32,297 nt of DNA from Methanobacteriota archaeon (GTDB lineage Archaea > Thermoplasmatota > Poseidoniia > Poseidoniales > Poseidoniaceae), in the NCBI GenBank assembly GCA_002696315.1, contig NZRR01000053.1, positions 1,878-34,174 of the forward strand, written 5' to 3'. The notes below the pieces were generated by a model. It saw only the letters and a program-made list of their open reading frames with translations. It did no database searches and was not told where the DNA came from. Shown here piece after piece: positions 1-8,138 of the stretch; position 1 is the stretch's first letter, and each line of letters begins with the position of its first letter. The translations under genes and the position numbers were made by a program.

Positions 1-722
1 AGAGCAACATCAAAAGCTTCCATTAATTCCGGATTATCAAATAATGAATTAGCATGGCCACTTGATGTTTCAGCATCAACCCAACCGGGCACATCAATAA
101 ATCTACCACCAAGACTCTCGCAATCTGTCTTTGCTGCAAGCCTAACATCAACAGCATAAACCACTGCACCCAACCTTTTTGCAGTTGCAATTGCTTGTAG
201 ACCTGCCACAGCAGCACCTTGAATCACAAATTTAGCTGGTCTAATTGTACCTGCTGCAGTCGTCATCATAGGCATCAACTTAGGCATATTAAATGCTGCT
301 TTTAATGCTGCACAGTATCCTGATAAATTATCTTGTGAAGAATTCACATCCATTGATTGACCCTTAGACAAACGCCTAGGTATCACTTCCAAAGATAATA
401 ACGTGATACCTGACTCAATTATTTGTTTTGTTTTTTCCATATCCCTAAAGGGATCTGCCATACATGCCAACATTGAACCTGATTTCATTTTAGTAAAATC
501 TGGAACTCCAATACTTGTAACTAAATCCGAACCGAGTACTTCATCTGAATTAGATATTGATGCACCTTTCGCCTCATAGTCTGAATTTGGATAACCTGAT
601 TTTTTACCTGCACCATCTTCAATAAATACCTCAAAACCCATCTTAAGTAACTTTGGAATCGAATTTGGCACTATAGAAACCCTTGTTTCAAAATCGGATT
701 CTAAAACCACACCTAGTCTCAT
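1..722 (-). CDS. pntA: NAD(P) transhydrogenase subunit alpha, N-terminal part (partial at window edge)
   Basis: About 240 residues are visible; the gene runs off the left edge. It starts at an ATG preceded by a GGTG Shine-Dalgarno element. The protein resembles the alanine dehydrogenase/PntA family: it opens MRLGVVLESDFETRVS, has the conserved stretch QSMDVNSSQDNLSGY, and then a nucleotide-binding segment around residues 165-195 (VIQGAAVAGLQAIATAKRLG). PntA is the NAD(H)-binding subunit of the proton-translocating transhydrogenase, which passes hydride between NADH and NADP+ at the membrane. The remaining subunits would be expected just beyond the left edge. Oddity: the dinucleotide-binding motif at residues 169-174 reads GAAVAG, where the family usually has GAGVAG. 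An alanine dehydrogenase is the alternative, but the QSMD...NxxGY block favours PntA. Confidence 0.85.
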   Translation of the reverse strand, partial: MRLGVVLESDFETRVSIVPNSIPKLLKMGFEVFIEDGAGKKSGYPNSDYEAKGASISNSDEVLGSDLVTSIGVPDFTKMKSGSMLACMADPFRDMEKTKQIIESGITLLSLEVIPRRLSKGQSMDVNSSQDNLSGYCAALKAAFNMPKLMPMMTTAAGTIRPAKFVIQGAAVAGLQAIATAKRLGAVVYAVDVRLAAKTDCESLGGRFIDVPGWVDAETSSGHANSLFDNPELMEAFDVA

Positions 723-762
723 TGAACACCCGAGTTAAAAGGGGTTATTGAAACTAACTTGA

Positions 763-778
763 TTAAAAATTTAAACTT
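763..778 (+). promoter_or_regulatory. Putative TATA box for mdh
   Basis: An A/T-only stretch (AAAAATTTAAACTTA-like) lies in the divergent gap between pntA and mdh, about 60 nt before the mdh start. A transcript starting about 25 nt downstream would have a short leader containing the GGTGGAG ribosome site at 820-826. This is composition-based inference. Confidence 0.3.
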
Positions 779-832
779 ACAACGGTCAAGATTATTTCCC
801 ACCTTATTTTCGCAGATTCGGTGGAGTACAAT

Positions 833-1771
833 ATGAGTCGAGGAAGAAGGAAAATTGCAGTGATTGGAGCTGGAAATGTAGGAGCAACATGTGCGTTCGT
901 TTTAGCACAAAAAAAATTGGGAGACATTGTTATGCTCGATATTTACGAAGGTTTTGCTAAAGGTAAAGCACTAGATATGAGTCAAGATGGTCAAGTATTA
1001 AATTATGATGGAAATATCACTGGAACAGCAAATTATGAAGATATTGCAGGATCAGATGTAGTTGTAGTAACGAGTGGATTTCCAAGACAACCAGGAATGA
1101 GTAGAGAAGATTTGATTGGTAAAAATGCTGAAATTATTAAACAAGTGGGAGAAGGAATAAAACAGTATGCACCTAACTCAATTGTAATAATGGTTACAAA
1201 CCCATTAGATTTAATGACATACCACATGTGGAAAGTAACTGGGTTTCCAAAAGAAAGAATTATTGGGCAAGCGGGAGTATTAGATAGTGCAAGAATGACT
1301 CATTTTGTTGCTAAAGAAGTTGGTTGTAATGAAGAAGATGTTCAAGCAATGGTATTAGGTGGTCATGGAGATACAATGGTGCCATTACCAAGATATACTA
1401 CATGCGGAGGTATTCCAATTACTCAATTACTCGATGAGGAAACAATTGAGGCAATTAGTAAAAGAACTGCTGGTGGTGGCGGGGAGATAGTTAAATTATT
1501 AGAGAGAGGATCTGCTTTTTATGCTCCTGGATCTGCTGCCGCCATCATGGCTGAAGCGGTTTTAAACGACAGGAAAAGGTTGATACCAGCATCAGCTTAT
1601 TTAGATGGCGAATATGGACTTAATGACATTTTTATAGGAGTTCCAATCATTCTTGGAGCTAATGGGACTGAAAAAATTATTGAATTAGATCTTACTGAAA
1701 ATGAATTGTCTAGTCTGCAAGGTTCTGCTGATTTTTATAAGAGTCAGTTAACTGATATTCTAGGATATTAA
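833..1771 (+). CDS. mdh: Malate dehydrogenase (LDH-like type)
   Basis: NAD-dependent malate/oxaloacetate interconversion in the cytosol (TCA cycle), 312 residues, the usual length for the LDH-like MDH group. Visible features: GAGNVG dinucleotide-binding motif at residues 12-17; Asp36 at the end of the second strand (NAD rather than NADP preference); the substrate loop GFPRQPGMSR with Arg85 and Arg91, the arginine pattern of malate rather than lactate enzymes; NPLD with Asn123; Asp151/Arg154 in GVLDSARM; catalytic His178 in GGHGDTMVP. I chose the ATG at 833 over the in-frame GTG at 821 because GGTGGAG (820-826) lies 6 nt upstream and the GTG would lie inside that ribosome site. The divergent neighbour is pntA, so two pyridine-nucleotide enzymes share one promoter region. 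Confidence 0.95.
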   Translation: MSRGRRKIAVIGAGNVGATCAFVLAQKKLGDIVMLDIYEGFAKGKALDMSQDGQVLNYDGNITGTANYEDIAGSDVVVVTSGFPRQPGMSREDLIGKNAEIIKQVGEGIKQYAPNSIVIMVTNPLDLMTYHMWKVTGFPKERIIGQAGVLDSARMTHFVAKEVGCNEEDVQAMVLGGHGDTMVPLPRYTTCGGIPITQLLDEETIEAISKRTAGGGGEIVKLLERGSAFYAPGSAAAIMAEAVLNDRKRLIPASAYLDGEYGLNDIFIGVPIILGANGTEKIIELDLTENELSSLQGSADFYKSQLTDILGY

Positions 1772-1820
1772 TTGATTAATTTAGCGTTGCATTCATGACC
1801 TTAGACTTCTTCCATGTATT

Positions 1821-2558
1821 ATGGCCCTAGGAACATTCATCCACCTTGAGCATGATGGAAAGTTACTATTAGTTGATTCAGAAGGAAATGGCCCACAAAT
1901 ACCAATCAAAGGGAGAAGTCTATCAAAGGATGAAAATGGATGGATATTCCGTTTACCCACCATTTCTGAAGTTGAATCCATGGGAATTATGTGGACTTTG
2001 AAAGGTAAATATAATTTAGATATCGGAGACTCTAGTAATACAATAATAATGGGACAACCAGAAATATCATGGCCTAAAAATTGGGCCTGGAAAGATGACG
2101 TGATTTCAGATTCATGTGTCCACCCTGCTGCAAGAGAATCAGTTTACCGTTCAATTCATCGACTTGTTTCAAAAGTAGTAATTCGTAATCAAAATGAAAA
2201 AATATTATTGGCAAAAGTAAAACGAGGGCATTTTACTGGTTGCTGGACACTACCTGGTGGTTATCTTGATCATAATGAACACCCAACAATTGGTGCAGTT
2301 AGAGAAACTATGGAAGAGTTAGGAATCACTCTTGAAATTGATGATTCGAATACATCCATAGTTTCACAAAAAATTTTCAATGATGCAGGTATTTCATTTG
2401 TTTCTTTTACTTATCTGGTTGAAATTAATTCAGAAGAGTTAGAATTTAATTTGAAAATTGATGAAATAGAGGAAATTAATTGGTTTAACAGAAAGGATGC
2501 AATTAATTCAGCTAGTTCTTGGTTTGATTTACAAGCCATTCAAAAATTAACTGAGTAG
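1821..2558 (+). CDS. Nudix hydrolase with unusual N-terminal extension
   Basis: 245 residues. The C-terminal half (about 115-240) is a Nudix fold: a complete Nudix box occupies residues 147-169 (GYLDHNE ... RETMEELGI, i.e. G-x5-E-x7-RE-x2-EE-x-G-I), the Mg2+-binding signature of enzymes that cleave nucleoside diphosphates linked to another moiety. The substrate cannot be told from the sequence. The first about 110 residues lack a motif I recognise; they are rich in Trp, Gly and Asp and begin with a strand pattern (FIHLEHDGKLLLVD) resembling a small beta domain. No clear Shine-Dalgarno site precedes the ATG. The 3' end overlaps the convergent alaS gene by 12 nt. The N-terminal region could be a substrate-recognition domain; that is inference. 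Confidence 0.85.
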   Translation: MALGTFIHLEHDGKLLLVDSEGNGPQIPIKGRSLSKDENGWIFRLPTISEVESMGIMWTLKGKYNLDIGDSSNTIIMGQPEISWPKNWAWKDDVISDSCVHPAARESVYRSIHRLVSKVVIRNQNEKILLAKVKRGHFTGCWTLPGGYLDHNEHPTIGAVRETMEELGITLEIDDSNTSIVSQKIFNDAGISFVSFTYLVEINSEELEFNLKIDEIEEINWFNRKDAINSASSWFDLQAIQKLTE

Positions 2559-5500
2559 ATTTTTAAGAATTCTTTCTTCTTCCTCATCAATTTTTCCATC
2601 ACTTACTGCTTCGAATATTTTCTCAACTTGCTCTGGAGATAAACCTGCTAATTCAGCTGCTTTCTTAATTAATTTGGCTTCCTCTTCATCGACATGACCG
2701 TCTGCAATTGCATGCTGAATAGCTACTCTAGTAGTATATTGACCAATTTCAGTAGATTCTAATCCTAATTTAATTGCAACTTTAATTAGTTCCTCGATAT
2801 CATTAGAAGTAAGTATATTTTCAGATCTTGCGTCCTCCCATTTACCTAAAACTAATGTTTTTGCTGCAGATAATGCACTTGGAATTCCATCTGAATTGGA
2901 ACCGCCTCCTTGTGCAAAAGTAGGTCTTCCACCTCCACCTCCTTCAATATATTTTGAAATTGCTTGTAAAATTATCGAAGCATTATATCTTTCAGAAGCA
3001 ATACTATTTTCTGTTATGGAAACCAATAATTTACCACCTTTATCCCTACTTCCAATAATTGCCAAGGTTGGTTTATTAGGGTCTAGAGTCAATTCTCCCA
3101 CCATTTTTGTCATTTGCTTAATATCACTTTCAACTTCCATAATAATTATTCTAACACCATCAACTTCGCTTGAGTCTTCTCCATCTACACCCGAAGTTCT
3201 AAGCCTAATTATTTCGGCTTCTAATTGTTCAATCTTTTTCCTTTGTAATTTCCATTCTTCAAAAAATCTACTCGAGGTTTTAGGTAAATCTTTTTCTGAA
3301 ACACCAAAAGTGGAAGAAGAATCACGAATTAATTGATCTTGTTTTCTTCCATAACTTAATGCTGCATTTCCAGCAACAATTTGTAACCTTTCTACTCCGT
3401 CTTGAACTAAAGTTGAACGAACAACCCGTATTTGTCCAATTTTACCTGGAACATCATGATGAGTACCTCCGCATGCTTGTGTGTCATGGGTGCCGATTTC
3501 TAGAATTCTAATTTTCTTTGTTTTTGGTGCACCACCTTGATATAAATCAAAACCATAGATTGAATCTGCATCCTTTCTATCCAATTCTGATTTCGTAGTA
3601 GAATCTACTTGTTGTAAAACTTCGTTTGCTATTGATTCTATTTCATCTAAATCTTCTCTAGTAAGCCGTTCATAATGAGTAATGTCTAGTCTACCGTATT
3701 CTTCAGACACATTAGAACCAGCTTGATATACATGTGGGCCTAATATTTTTCTAGCTGCACCTCCAACAATATGAACACTAGTATGATGATCCATAAGTTG
3801 TTTTCTACGATCATAATCTACTATTCCGTGAACTACCGTCCCTACTTGGATTACTGAATCACAGAAATGTATTACATAATTTCCTTGTTTTTGACAATCA
3901 AGAACTTTAGAGGTCCCATTAGGATGTATTATCTCTCCAAAATCAGGCTCTTGTCCTCCACCCTCTGGATAAAATGCAGTTTTATCCAGTAAAATTGCGT
4001 GAGTAATATTATCATTTTCATCTTTTATCTCTTCACAACAGATTACCCTAGCATTAAATTCAAACCAAAAAGAATTTTGATAATACAATAGTTCAGTTTC
4101 GACTAAACTAGGGTTTATCTCAAAATATTCTTTACTTTTAACTTTAGATGCAACTTTTACTGACTCTGCATGTCTCTCGGCCATCTCCGCATTAAATCCT
4201 AAACGTAATCTAATATTGCCTCCTGAAATATTATTTGCAATTTGAACTGCCATTCCAGGAGGAATTCCATGACTATCATTTAATTGAAAATAAAACTCAT
4301 CAGGTAGTTCAGTAACGTCTTTAGAATGCTTTTTTAACTCATTTGAAACAATATTTTTTCCTCTCCTCAAGGTTTCTGCATATCGCTCTTCTTCGACTGA
4401 TAAAATTTCTAAGACGCCACTTTTTGTCTGTTTTAATGAGTCTAATTCGAAATTAACATCTAAATGAAATTCGGCCAATTCAGGGAGTGTTTTATTAATT
4501 CCTAATTCATCCCTCATTCTCATTACTCTTCGTGACATCATTCTTGCAAGATAACCTTCCTTAGCATTAGATGGAACTAATCCATCACCCAACATATTAC
4601 ATAATGCATGTAAATGATCAGGTATAGCATAAATTTTTGATAAAGTATTCATTAATTCTTTTACTTGTTCGCTTTCAACATTAATTTTTCTTTCGGATAA
4701 CCTTTCAATTAGTTTTGAAAATATTTCATTTTCATCTGAGCCTACTTCAATGTTCATAATCCCTGAAATTTTAGATAATTCACCCAATAAGTTATCTAAA
4801 TCTTGAATATTAATATGTTTAATTTTATTATCAAATTCACATAAACTTTTCAGCCAATCGATTGATTTTGGATATATTGCTTCATAAATAGTTGGTGTTC
4901 CAGCTGCAGCCCAACAAAAACGCTCTAAACCATATCCTGTGTCAACAATTTGTAAATCCATTTCTGAGTATTTTATACCTTTAATTTCATATTGACCATC
5001 TTCATCCTCTTCTAAATTCATGAAAACTAAAGTTGCTAATTCTAAACCACCAACAATTACCTCAACAGCAGGACCTGCGTTCCCGCCTCCTGACCAAGGA
5101 TTTTCAACATACGTAATTTCAAAAGCATCTATTCCTAATTCTTCAGTAAATAATTCATGACATAATTCAACACATCTATTCATCCAATAATATTCAATTC
5201 CCTCTTTTGGCTTATTAAACACGTGATGAGCCATCATCTCAAAGGTAGTTAGATGTCTTCCAGAATGTCCGACTGCATCAACATCCGTTAATCTAATACA
5301 AGGTTGGGAGATTGTCAAAGGATTTGCAGGAGGATCAACTAAACCACTTGTAACATGTGGTTGAAAATCAGCAATTGACGCTATTGTTAAATGGATATCA
5401 TCACGCCATCTTGCTAGAATCGGATAAGGTGAAATTTTAGCATGATCTCTTAATTGAAAAAATCTTAAAAATCTCTCCCTCATATTATTTTTTAACTCTA

Positions 5501-5684
5501 ATCCTCGTTCTTTAAATCCTGAAATTAAAGGTTCTCCAATGAAGGTATATTCATCCAAGTGAGTATCTCCACAAGTTACTCTATCTGGGTCGCTTGACCA
5601 ATACCAAAGAGAGGTTTCAATACATTTCCTTCTTTCATACCCCTTTTCTACCAAATAAGGTATATCAATTGGGGGTAATGGCAT
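2547..5684 (-). CDS. alaS: Alanyl-tRNA synthetase, archaeal type, with C-terminal extension
   Basis: Charges tRNA-Ala with alanine and hydrolyses mischarged Ser/Gly-tRNA-Ala. 1045 residues, longer than the roughly 900 typical of archaeal AlaRS. Order: catalytic domain (1 to about 440; RWRDDIHLTIASIADFQPHVTSG replaced here in short form as WRDDIHLTIASI, and CIRLTDVDAVGHSGRHLT read as CIRLTDVD); editing domain with zinc ligands HTSVH (about 630) and CGGTH (about 735); DHHA1/C-Ala domain with GGGGGRPTFAQGGG (about 915); then about 65 extra residues with two ADGHVDEEE/SDGKIDEEE units resembling a TerB-like helical domain. The N-terminal cysteine cluster of archaeal AlaRS is degraded (see findings). 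Start ATG has GGTGA at 5689-5693 with a 4-nt spacer, directly after the stop of the upstream gene, so the two are probably co-translated. Confidence 0.97.
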   Translation of the reverse strand: MPLPPIDIPYLVEKGYERRKCIETSLWYWSSDPDRVTCGDTHLDEYTFIGEPLISGFKERGLELKNNMRERFLRFFQLRDHAKISPYPILARWRDDIHLTIASIADFQPHVTSGLVDPPANPLTISQPCIRLTDVDAVGHSGRHLTTFEMMAHHVFNKPKEGIEYYWMNRCVELCHELFTEELGIDAFEITYVENPWSGGGNAGPAVEVIVGGLELATLVFMNLEEDEDGQYEIKGIKYSEMDLQIVDTGYGLERFCWAAAGTPTIYEAIYPKSIDWLKSLCEFDNKIKHINIQDLDNLLGELSKISGIMNIEVGSDENEIFSKLIERLSERKINVESEQVKELMNTLSKIYAIPDHLHALCNMLGDGLVPSNAKEGYLARMMSRRVMRMRDELGINKTLPELAEFHLDVNFELDSLKQTKSGVLEILSVEEERYAETLRRGKNIVSNELKKHSKDVTELPDEFYFQLNDSHGIPPGMAVQIANNISGGNIRLRLGFNAEMAERHAESVKVASKVKSKEYFEINPSLVETELLYYQNSFWFEFNARVICCEEIKDENDNITHAILLDKTAFYPEGGGQEPDFGEIIHPNGTSKVLDCQKQGNYVIHFCDSVIQVGTVVHGIVDYDRRKQLMDHHTSVHIVGGAARKILGPHVYQAGSNVSEEYGRLDITHYERLTREDLDEIESIANEVLQQVDSTTKSELDRKDADSIYGFDLYQGGAPKTKKIRILEIGTHDTQACGGTHHDVPGKIGQIRVVRSTLVQDGVERLQIVAGNAALSYGRKQDQLIRDSSSTFGVSEKDLPKTSSRFFEEWKLQRKKIEQLEAEIIRLRTSGVDGEDSSEVDGVRIIIMEVESDIKQMTKMVGELTLDPNKPTLAIIGSRDKGGKLLVSITENSIASERYNASIILQAISKYIEGGGGGRPTFAQGGGSNSDGIPSALSAAKTLVLGKWEDARSENILTSNDIEELIKVAIKLGLESTEIGQYTTRVAIQHAIADGHVDEEEAKLIKKAAELAGLSPEQVEKIFEAVSDGKIDEEEERILKNLLS

Positions 5685-5693
5685 ATATTCACC

Positions 5694-6278
5694 CTAGTTC
5701 TCTTTCAATTTATACTCAATTAGCACTACGGTATCATCACCATCAGCTATTCCATCACCATCATTATCAACGGAACTAAAAACGTGATTTTCAAAATCAG
5801 TACTAATCACACCATTTGTTCCATTAACATAATCTTCTTTTGTTGGGAACACTGTCATTACAATTTCATGATCTTCATCAACAGTATAATCTAATAATTG
5901 ATTTTCATTGAACTCCTTATCCCACACAGTGAAGAAATCAGAAACTTTAATTTTCATTGGGTTTGAAAGTGGTATCTCAATATGCAATTTTCCATCACCA
6001 CTGTGTGTATGTATCGCATACATACAATCTTCAGTCACACCAACATCTGTTGGAATATTTACAGCACCTCCGTTAATATTAATATAAAGCCAAGGATGAT
6101 AATGATTTAGCCCTTGAGGGGAGTGTTCTACACATACATCCAATATTTTGGGAGAATTGTCTACTTCAGGACCATAAATCCCGTAAGCAGTAATTGAAAC
6201 TAGTGCAATTCCAGAAAACAACAACAACCATTTCATCATTCCTCCGCCAGCTGCAGCGGCTGCATTTTCTCCGACCAT
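5694..6278 (-). CDS. Membrane-anchored His-rich extracytoplasmic protein, unknown function
   Basis: 194 residues from the ATG at 6278; a longer in-frame reading exists but would run into rtcB on the other strand and lacks a signal-like start. After an Ala/Gly-rich N-terminus there is one membrane helix (about residues 15-35, MMKWLLLFSGIALVSITAYG). The outside domain has His52, His59 and His61 (NHYHPWLYININGG), Cys49 and Cys85, and His90, His92 and His99 (IHTHSGDGKLHIEIP). This HxH...HTH pattern recalls a widespread but unnamed family of small secreted domains in bacteria and archaea; metal binding is plausible, not shown. The C-terminus has an acidic calcium-loop-like run at 171-182 (DNDGDGIADGDD). 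It ends 9 nt before alaS on the same strand, so it is in the alaS transcription unit. Confidence 0.8.
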   Translation of the reverse strand: MVGENAAAAAGGGMMKWLLLFSGIALVSITAYGIYGPEVDNSPKILDVCVEHSPQGLNHYHPWLYININGGAVNIPTDVGVTEDCMYAIHTHSGDGKLHIEIPLSNPMKIKVSDFFTVWDKEFNENQLLDYTVDEDHEIVMTVFPTKEDYVNGTNGVISTDFENHVFSSVDNDGDGIADGDDTVVLIEYKLKEN

Positions 6279-6365
6279 AGTAATGCCTGATTGTTTGTTA
6301 CATTTAATATTCAGCGTTAAAAAATAGTCCACAATGCATTTGAATGAGTGACCGCAGGGAAAAAT

Positions 6366-7832
6366 ATGGATGACCATTCTTGGCAGGAACATATCGAAAG
6401 AATTTCACCAAATGTGGTCAAAATGAAAAAACATGGTTCGATGAACGCTGATGCAAACCTAATAGCAAACGAAGATCATTGGAAGAAGCACCAAGATGGA
6501 AGAGGACCTGCGCAATTAAGGAATACTGCAAGTCTGCCTGGTATTGTTGGTGATGTATGGGCTATGGCTGATTGGCACTTTGGTTATGGTTTTCCCATAG
6601 GTGGTGTAGCTGCAACTGATGTAGATAATGGAGGAGTAATTAGTCCTGGAGGAGTTGGTTTTGACATAAATTGTGGAGTCAGACTTGTAACTACTAATCT
6701 TACATTAAATGACATACCGAACATAAAGTCACTAGGAAAAAATCTAGCAAAATTTATTCCAGCTGGAACGAGTGGAAAAGGAGGATATGAACTAAACAAA
6801 TCAAAATTAGAACATTTAATTTCTGGTGGTGCTGAAGCTGCATATGAACTAGGATGGGGCGAATTCGAAGATTTAATTTCTATTGAAAGTAATGGTATTT
6901 TAGATGTTGAAGAGCCATCAATTTCTGAAAGAGCCATAGAAAGAGGTATTAGACAATTAGGTACTTTAGGTTCTGGAAATCACTTTTTGGAATTACAAAC
7001 TGTAGATTCAGTTTTAGACGTTAATTCTGCTAAAGGTTTCGGACTATCGGCTGACCAAATCGTAGCAATGATTCATACGGGATCACGGGGATTGGGGCAT
7101 CAAGTTTGTTCTGACCATTTGAAGAAACTTGAATCAGGATACAAGAAGGAGGGGAATGAGTGGAGACATAAAGAATGGGATATTGTTCTCCCAGATAGGC
7201 AGTTAGCAGCAGCTCCAATCCACTCAAAAGAGGGCCAACAGTATATCCAAGCAATGCAAGCAGCAGGAAATTTTGCATTCGCAAACAGAAGTGCTGTTAC
7301 TCAAAGATTCCGTGACATCCTACACAGGGAATTAGGTTCAGATGCAGAAGTGAATGTCCTCTATGATGTATCTCACAATATTGCTAAATTTGAGACTCAC
7401 ACCGTTCATGGAAAAAATTGTAACTGTTGCGTACATAGAAAGGGGGCGACTAGGTCATTACCTAAAGGGCATAAAGACCTTGATTCTAAATTTTCACAAT
7501 ACGGACAGCCAGTATTAGTTCCAGGGGATATGGGAACTGCATCATGGGTTTTGGCTGGTCCTGAAAAAAGTAATCAAGCATTTGATTCTTCTTGTCATGG
7601 TGCAGGAAGAGCATTATCAAGAACCCAAGCTAGAAAGACAATTAATTCAAAAGAACTACTAGATGAATTAATCGAAAAAGGTATTCAAATCCATGCCAGA
7701 ACTGAAAATGTACTTTCGGAAGAAGCACCTGACGCTTACAAAGATGTTGATGAAATTATAAAAATGACGAGCGGTGCTGGTTTAGCAAGACCAGTTGCTA
7801 GACTAAAACCTGTGATTGTGATTAAGGGTTAA
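6366..7832 (+). CDS. rtcB: tRNA-splicing ligase RtcB
   Basis: 3'-phosphate/5'-hydroxyl RNA ligase that joins tRNA exons after intron removal, and repairs RNA, using GTP and Mn2+. 488 residues, full length, with no intein or archease gene nearby. Metal and guanylate ligands are all visible: Cys103 in GFDINCGVR, Asn205-His206 in GNHFLE, His237 in HTGSRGLGH, His337 in YDVSHNIAK, and His411 in SCHGAGR, the guanylylated histidine. The C-terminus ends KPVIVIKG as in other family members. I chose the ATG at 6366 instead of the in-frame GTG at 6348; GCAGGGA precedes it. Its 5' region faces the small His-rich gene across an 87-nt divergent gap. Confidence 0.96.
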   Translation: MDDHSWQEHIERISPNVVKMKKHGSMNADANLIANEDHWKKHQDGRGPAQLRNTASLPGIVGDVWAMADWHFGYGFPIGGVAATDVDNGGVISPGGVGFDINCGVRLVTTNLTLNDIPNIKSLGKNLAKFIPAGTSGKGGYELNKSKLEHLISGGAEAAYELGWGEFEDLISIESNGILDVEEPSISERAIERGIRQLGTLGSGNHFLELQTVDSVLDVNSAKGFGLSADQIVAMIHTGSRGLGHQVCSDHLKKLESGYKKEGNEWRHKEWDIVLPDRQLAAAPIHSKEGQQYIQAMQAAGNFAFANRSAVTQRFRDILHRELGSDAEVNVLYDVSHNIAKFETHTVHGKNCNCCVHRKGATRSLPKGHKDLDSKFSQYGQPVLVPGDMGTASWVLAGPEKSNQAFDSSCHGAGRALSRTQARKTINSKELLDELIEKGIQIHARTENVLSEEAPDAYKDVDEIIKMTSGAGLARPVARLKPVIVIKG

Positions 7833-7946
7833 CGGAATAATAATCAAGGTCCGTAAATTGAATTAAAAATTAAAAAACATCCAAAATGTTCAAGAGCGTA
7901 TTTTTTGAAACACCTCTAACTTGGTTAGTTCCAAGGTGGGATGCAC

Positions 7947-8132
7947 ATGAAAAACAATGATGATAAATCAAATATGAACCTGACAAAAGTCAAAGAACTT
8001 GAGGACGAATTAAAACAACTAAAAACACTAGTAAATACACTTTTAACTGTAATTACCGAAGAAGCTGATGGAGTACAAAATGGATCAGCTCCAACAATTC
8101 CAGGGCAAGCTAAACGCGGATTTAGTATGTGA
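7947..8132 (+). CDS. Short coiled-coil protein, unknown
   Basis: 61 residues from the ATG at 7947. A GGTGGG ribosome site lies at 7935-7940, 6 nt before this ATG; an in-frame ATG at 7941 abuts the site and is less likely. Residues about 10-40 (KVKELEDELKQLKTLVNTLL) show a heptad pattern of leucines with charged residues, typical of a short two-stranded coiled coil. The tail is Gly/Pro/Ala-rich with basic residues. No catalytic or metal motif. It could be a small oligomerising or adaptor protein. A real gene is supported by the good ribosome site and by ending 6 nt from the convergent giant gene, matching the compact junctions elsewhere in the window. Confidence 0.65.
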   Translation: MKNNDDKSNMNLTKVKELEDELKQLKTLVNTLLTVITEEADGVQNGSAPTIPGQAKRGFSM

Positions 8133-8138
8133 AATCTA

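Noticed and set aside
2896-3336. 146-codon open frame opposite alaS
   Set aside because: Low-complexity Pro/Ser-rich translation antisense to the well-conserved DHHA1 region; a shadow frame.
6278-6392. N-terminal extension of the His-rich protein up to 6392
   Set aside because: It would overlap the rtcB start on the other strand and put 38 atypical residues before a clear membrane anchor.
7876-7935. Short inverted repeats (AACAT/ATGTT and CTTGG/CCAAG) before the coiled-coil gene
   Set aside because: Five-base stems in AT-rich DNA are expected by chance, and neither masks the ribosome site.
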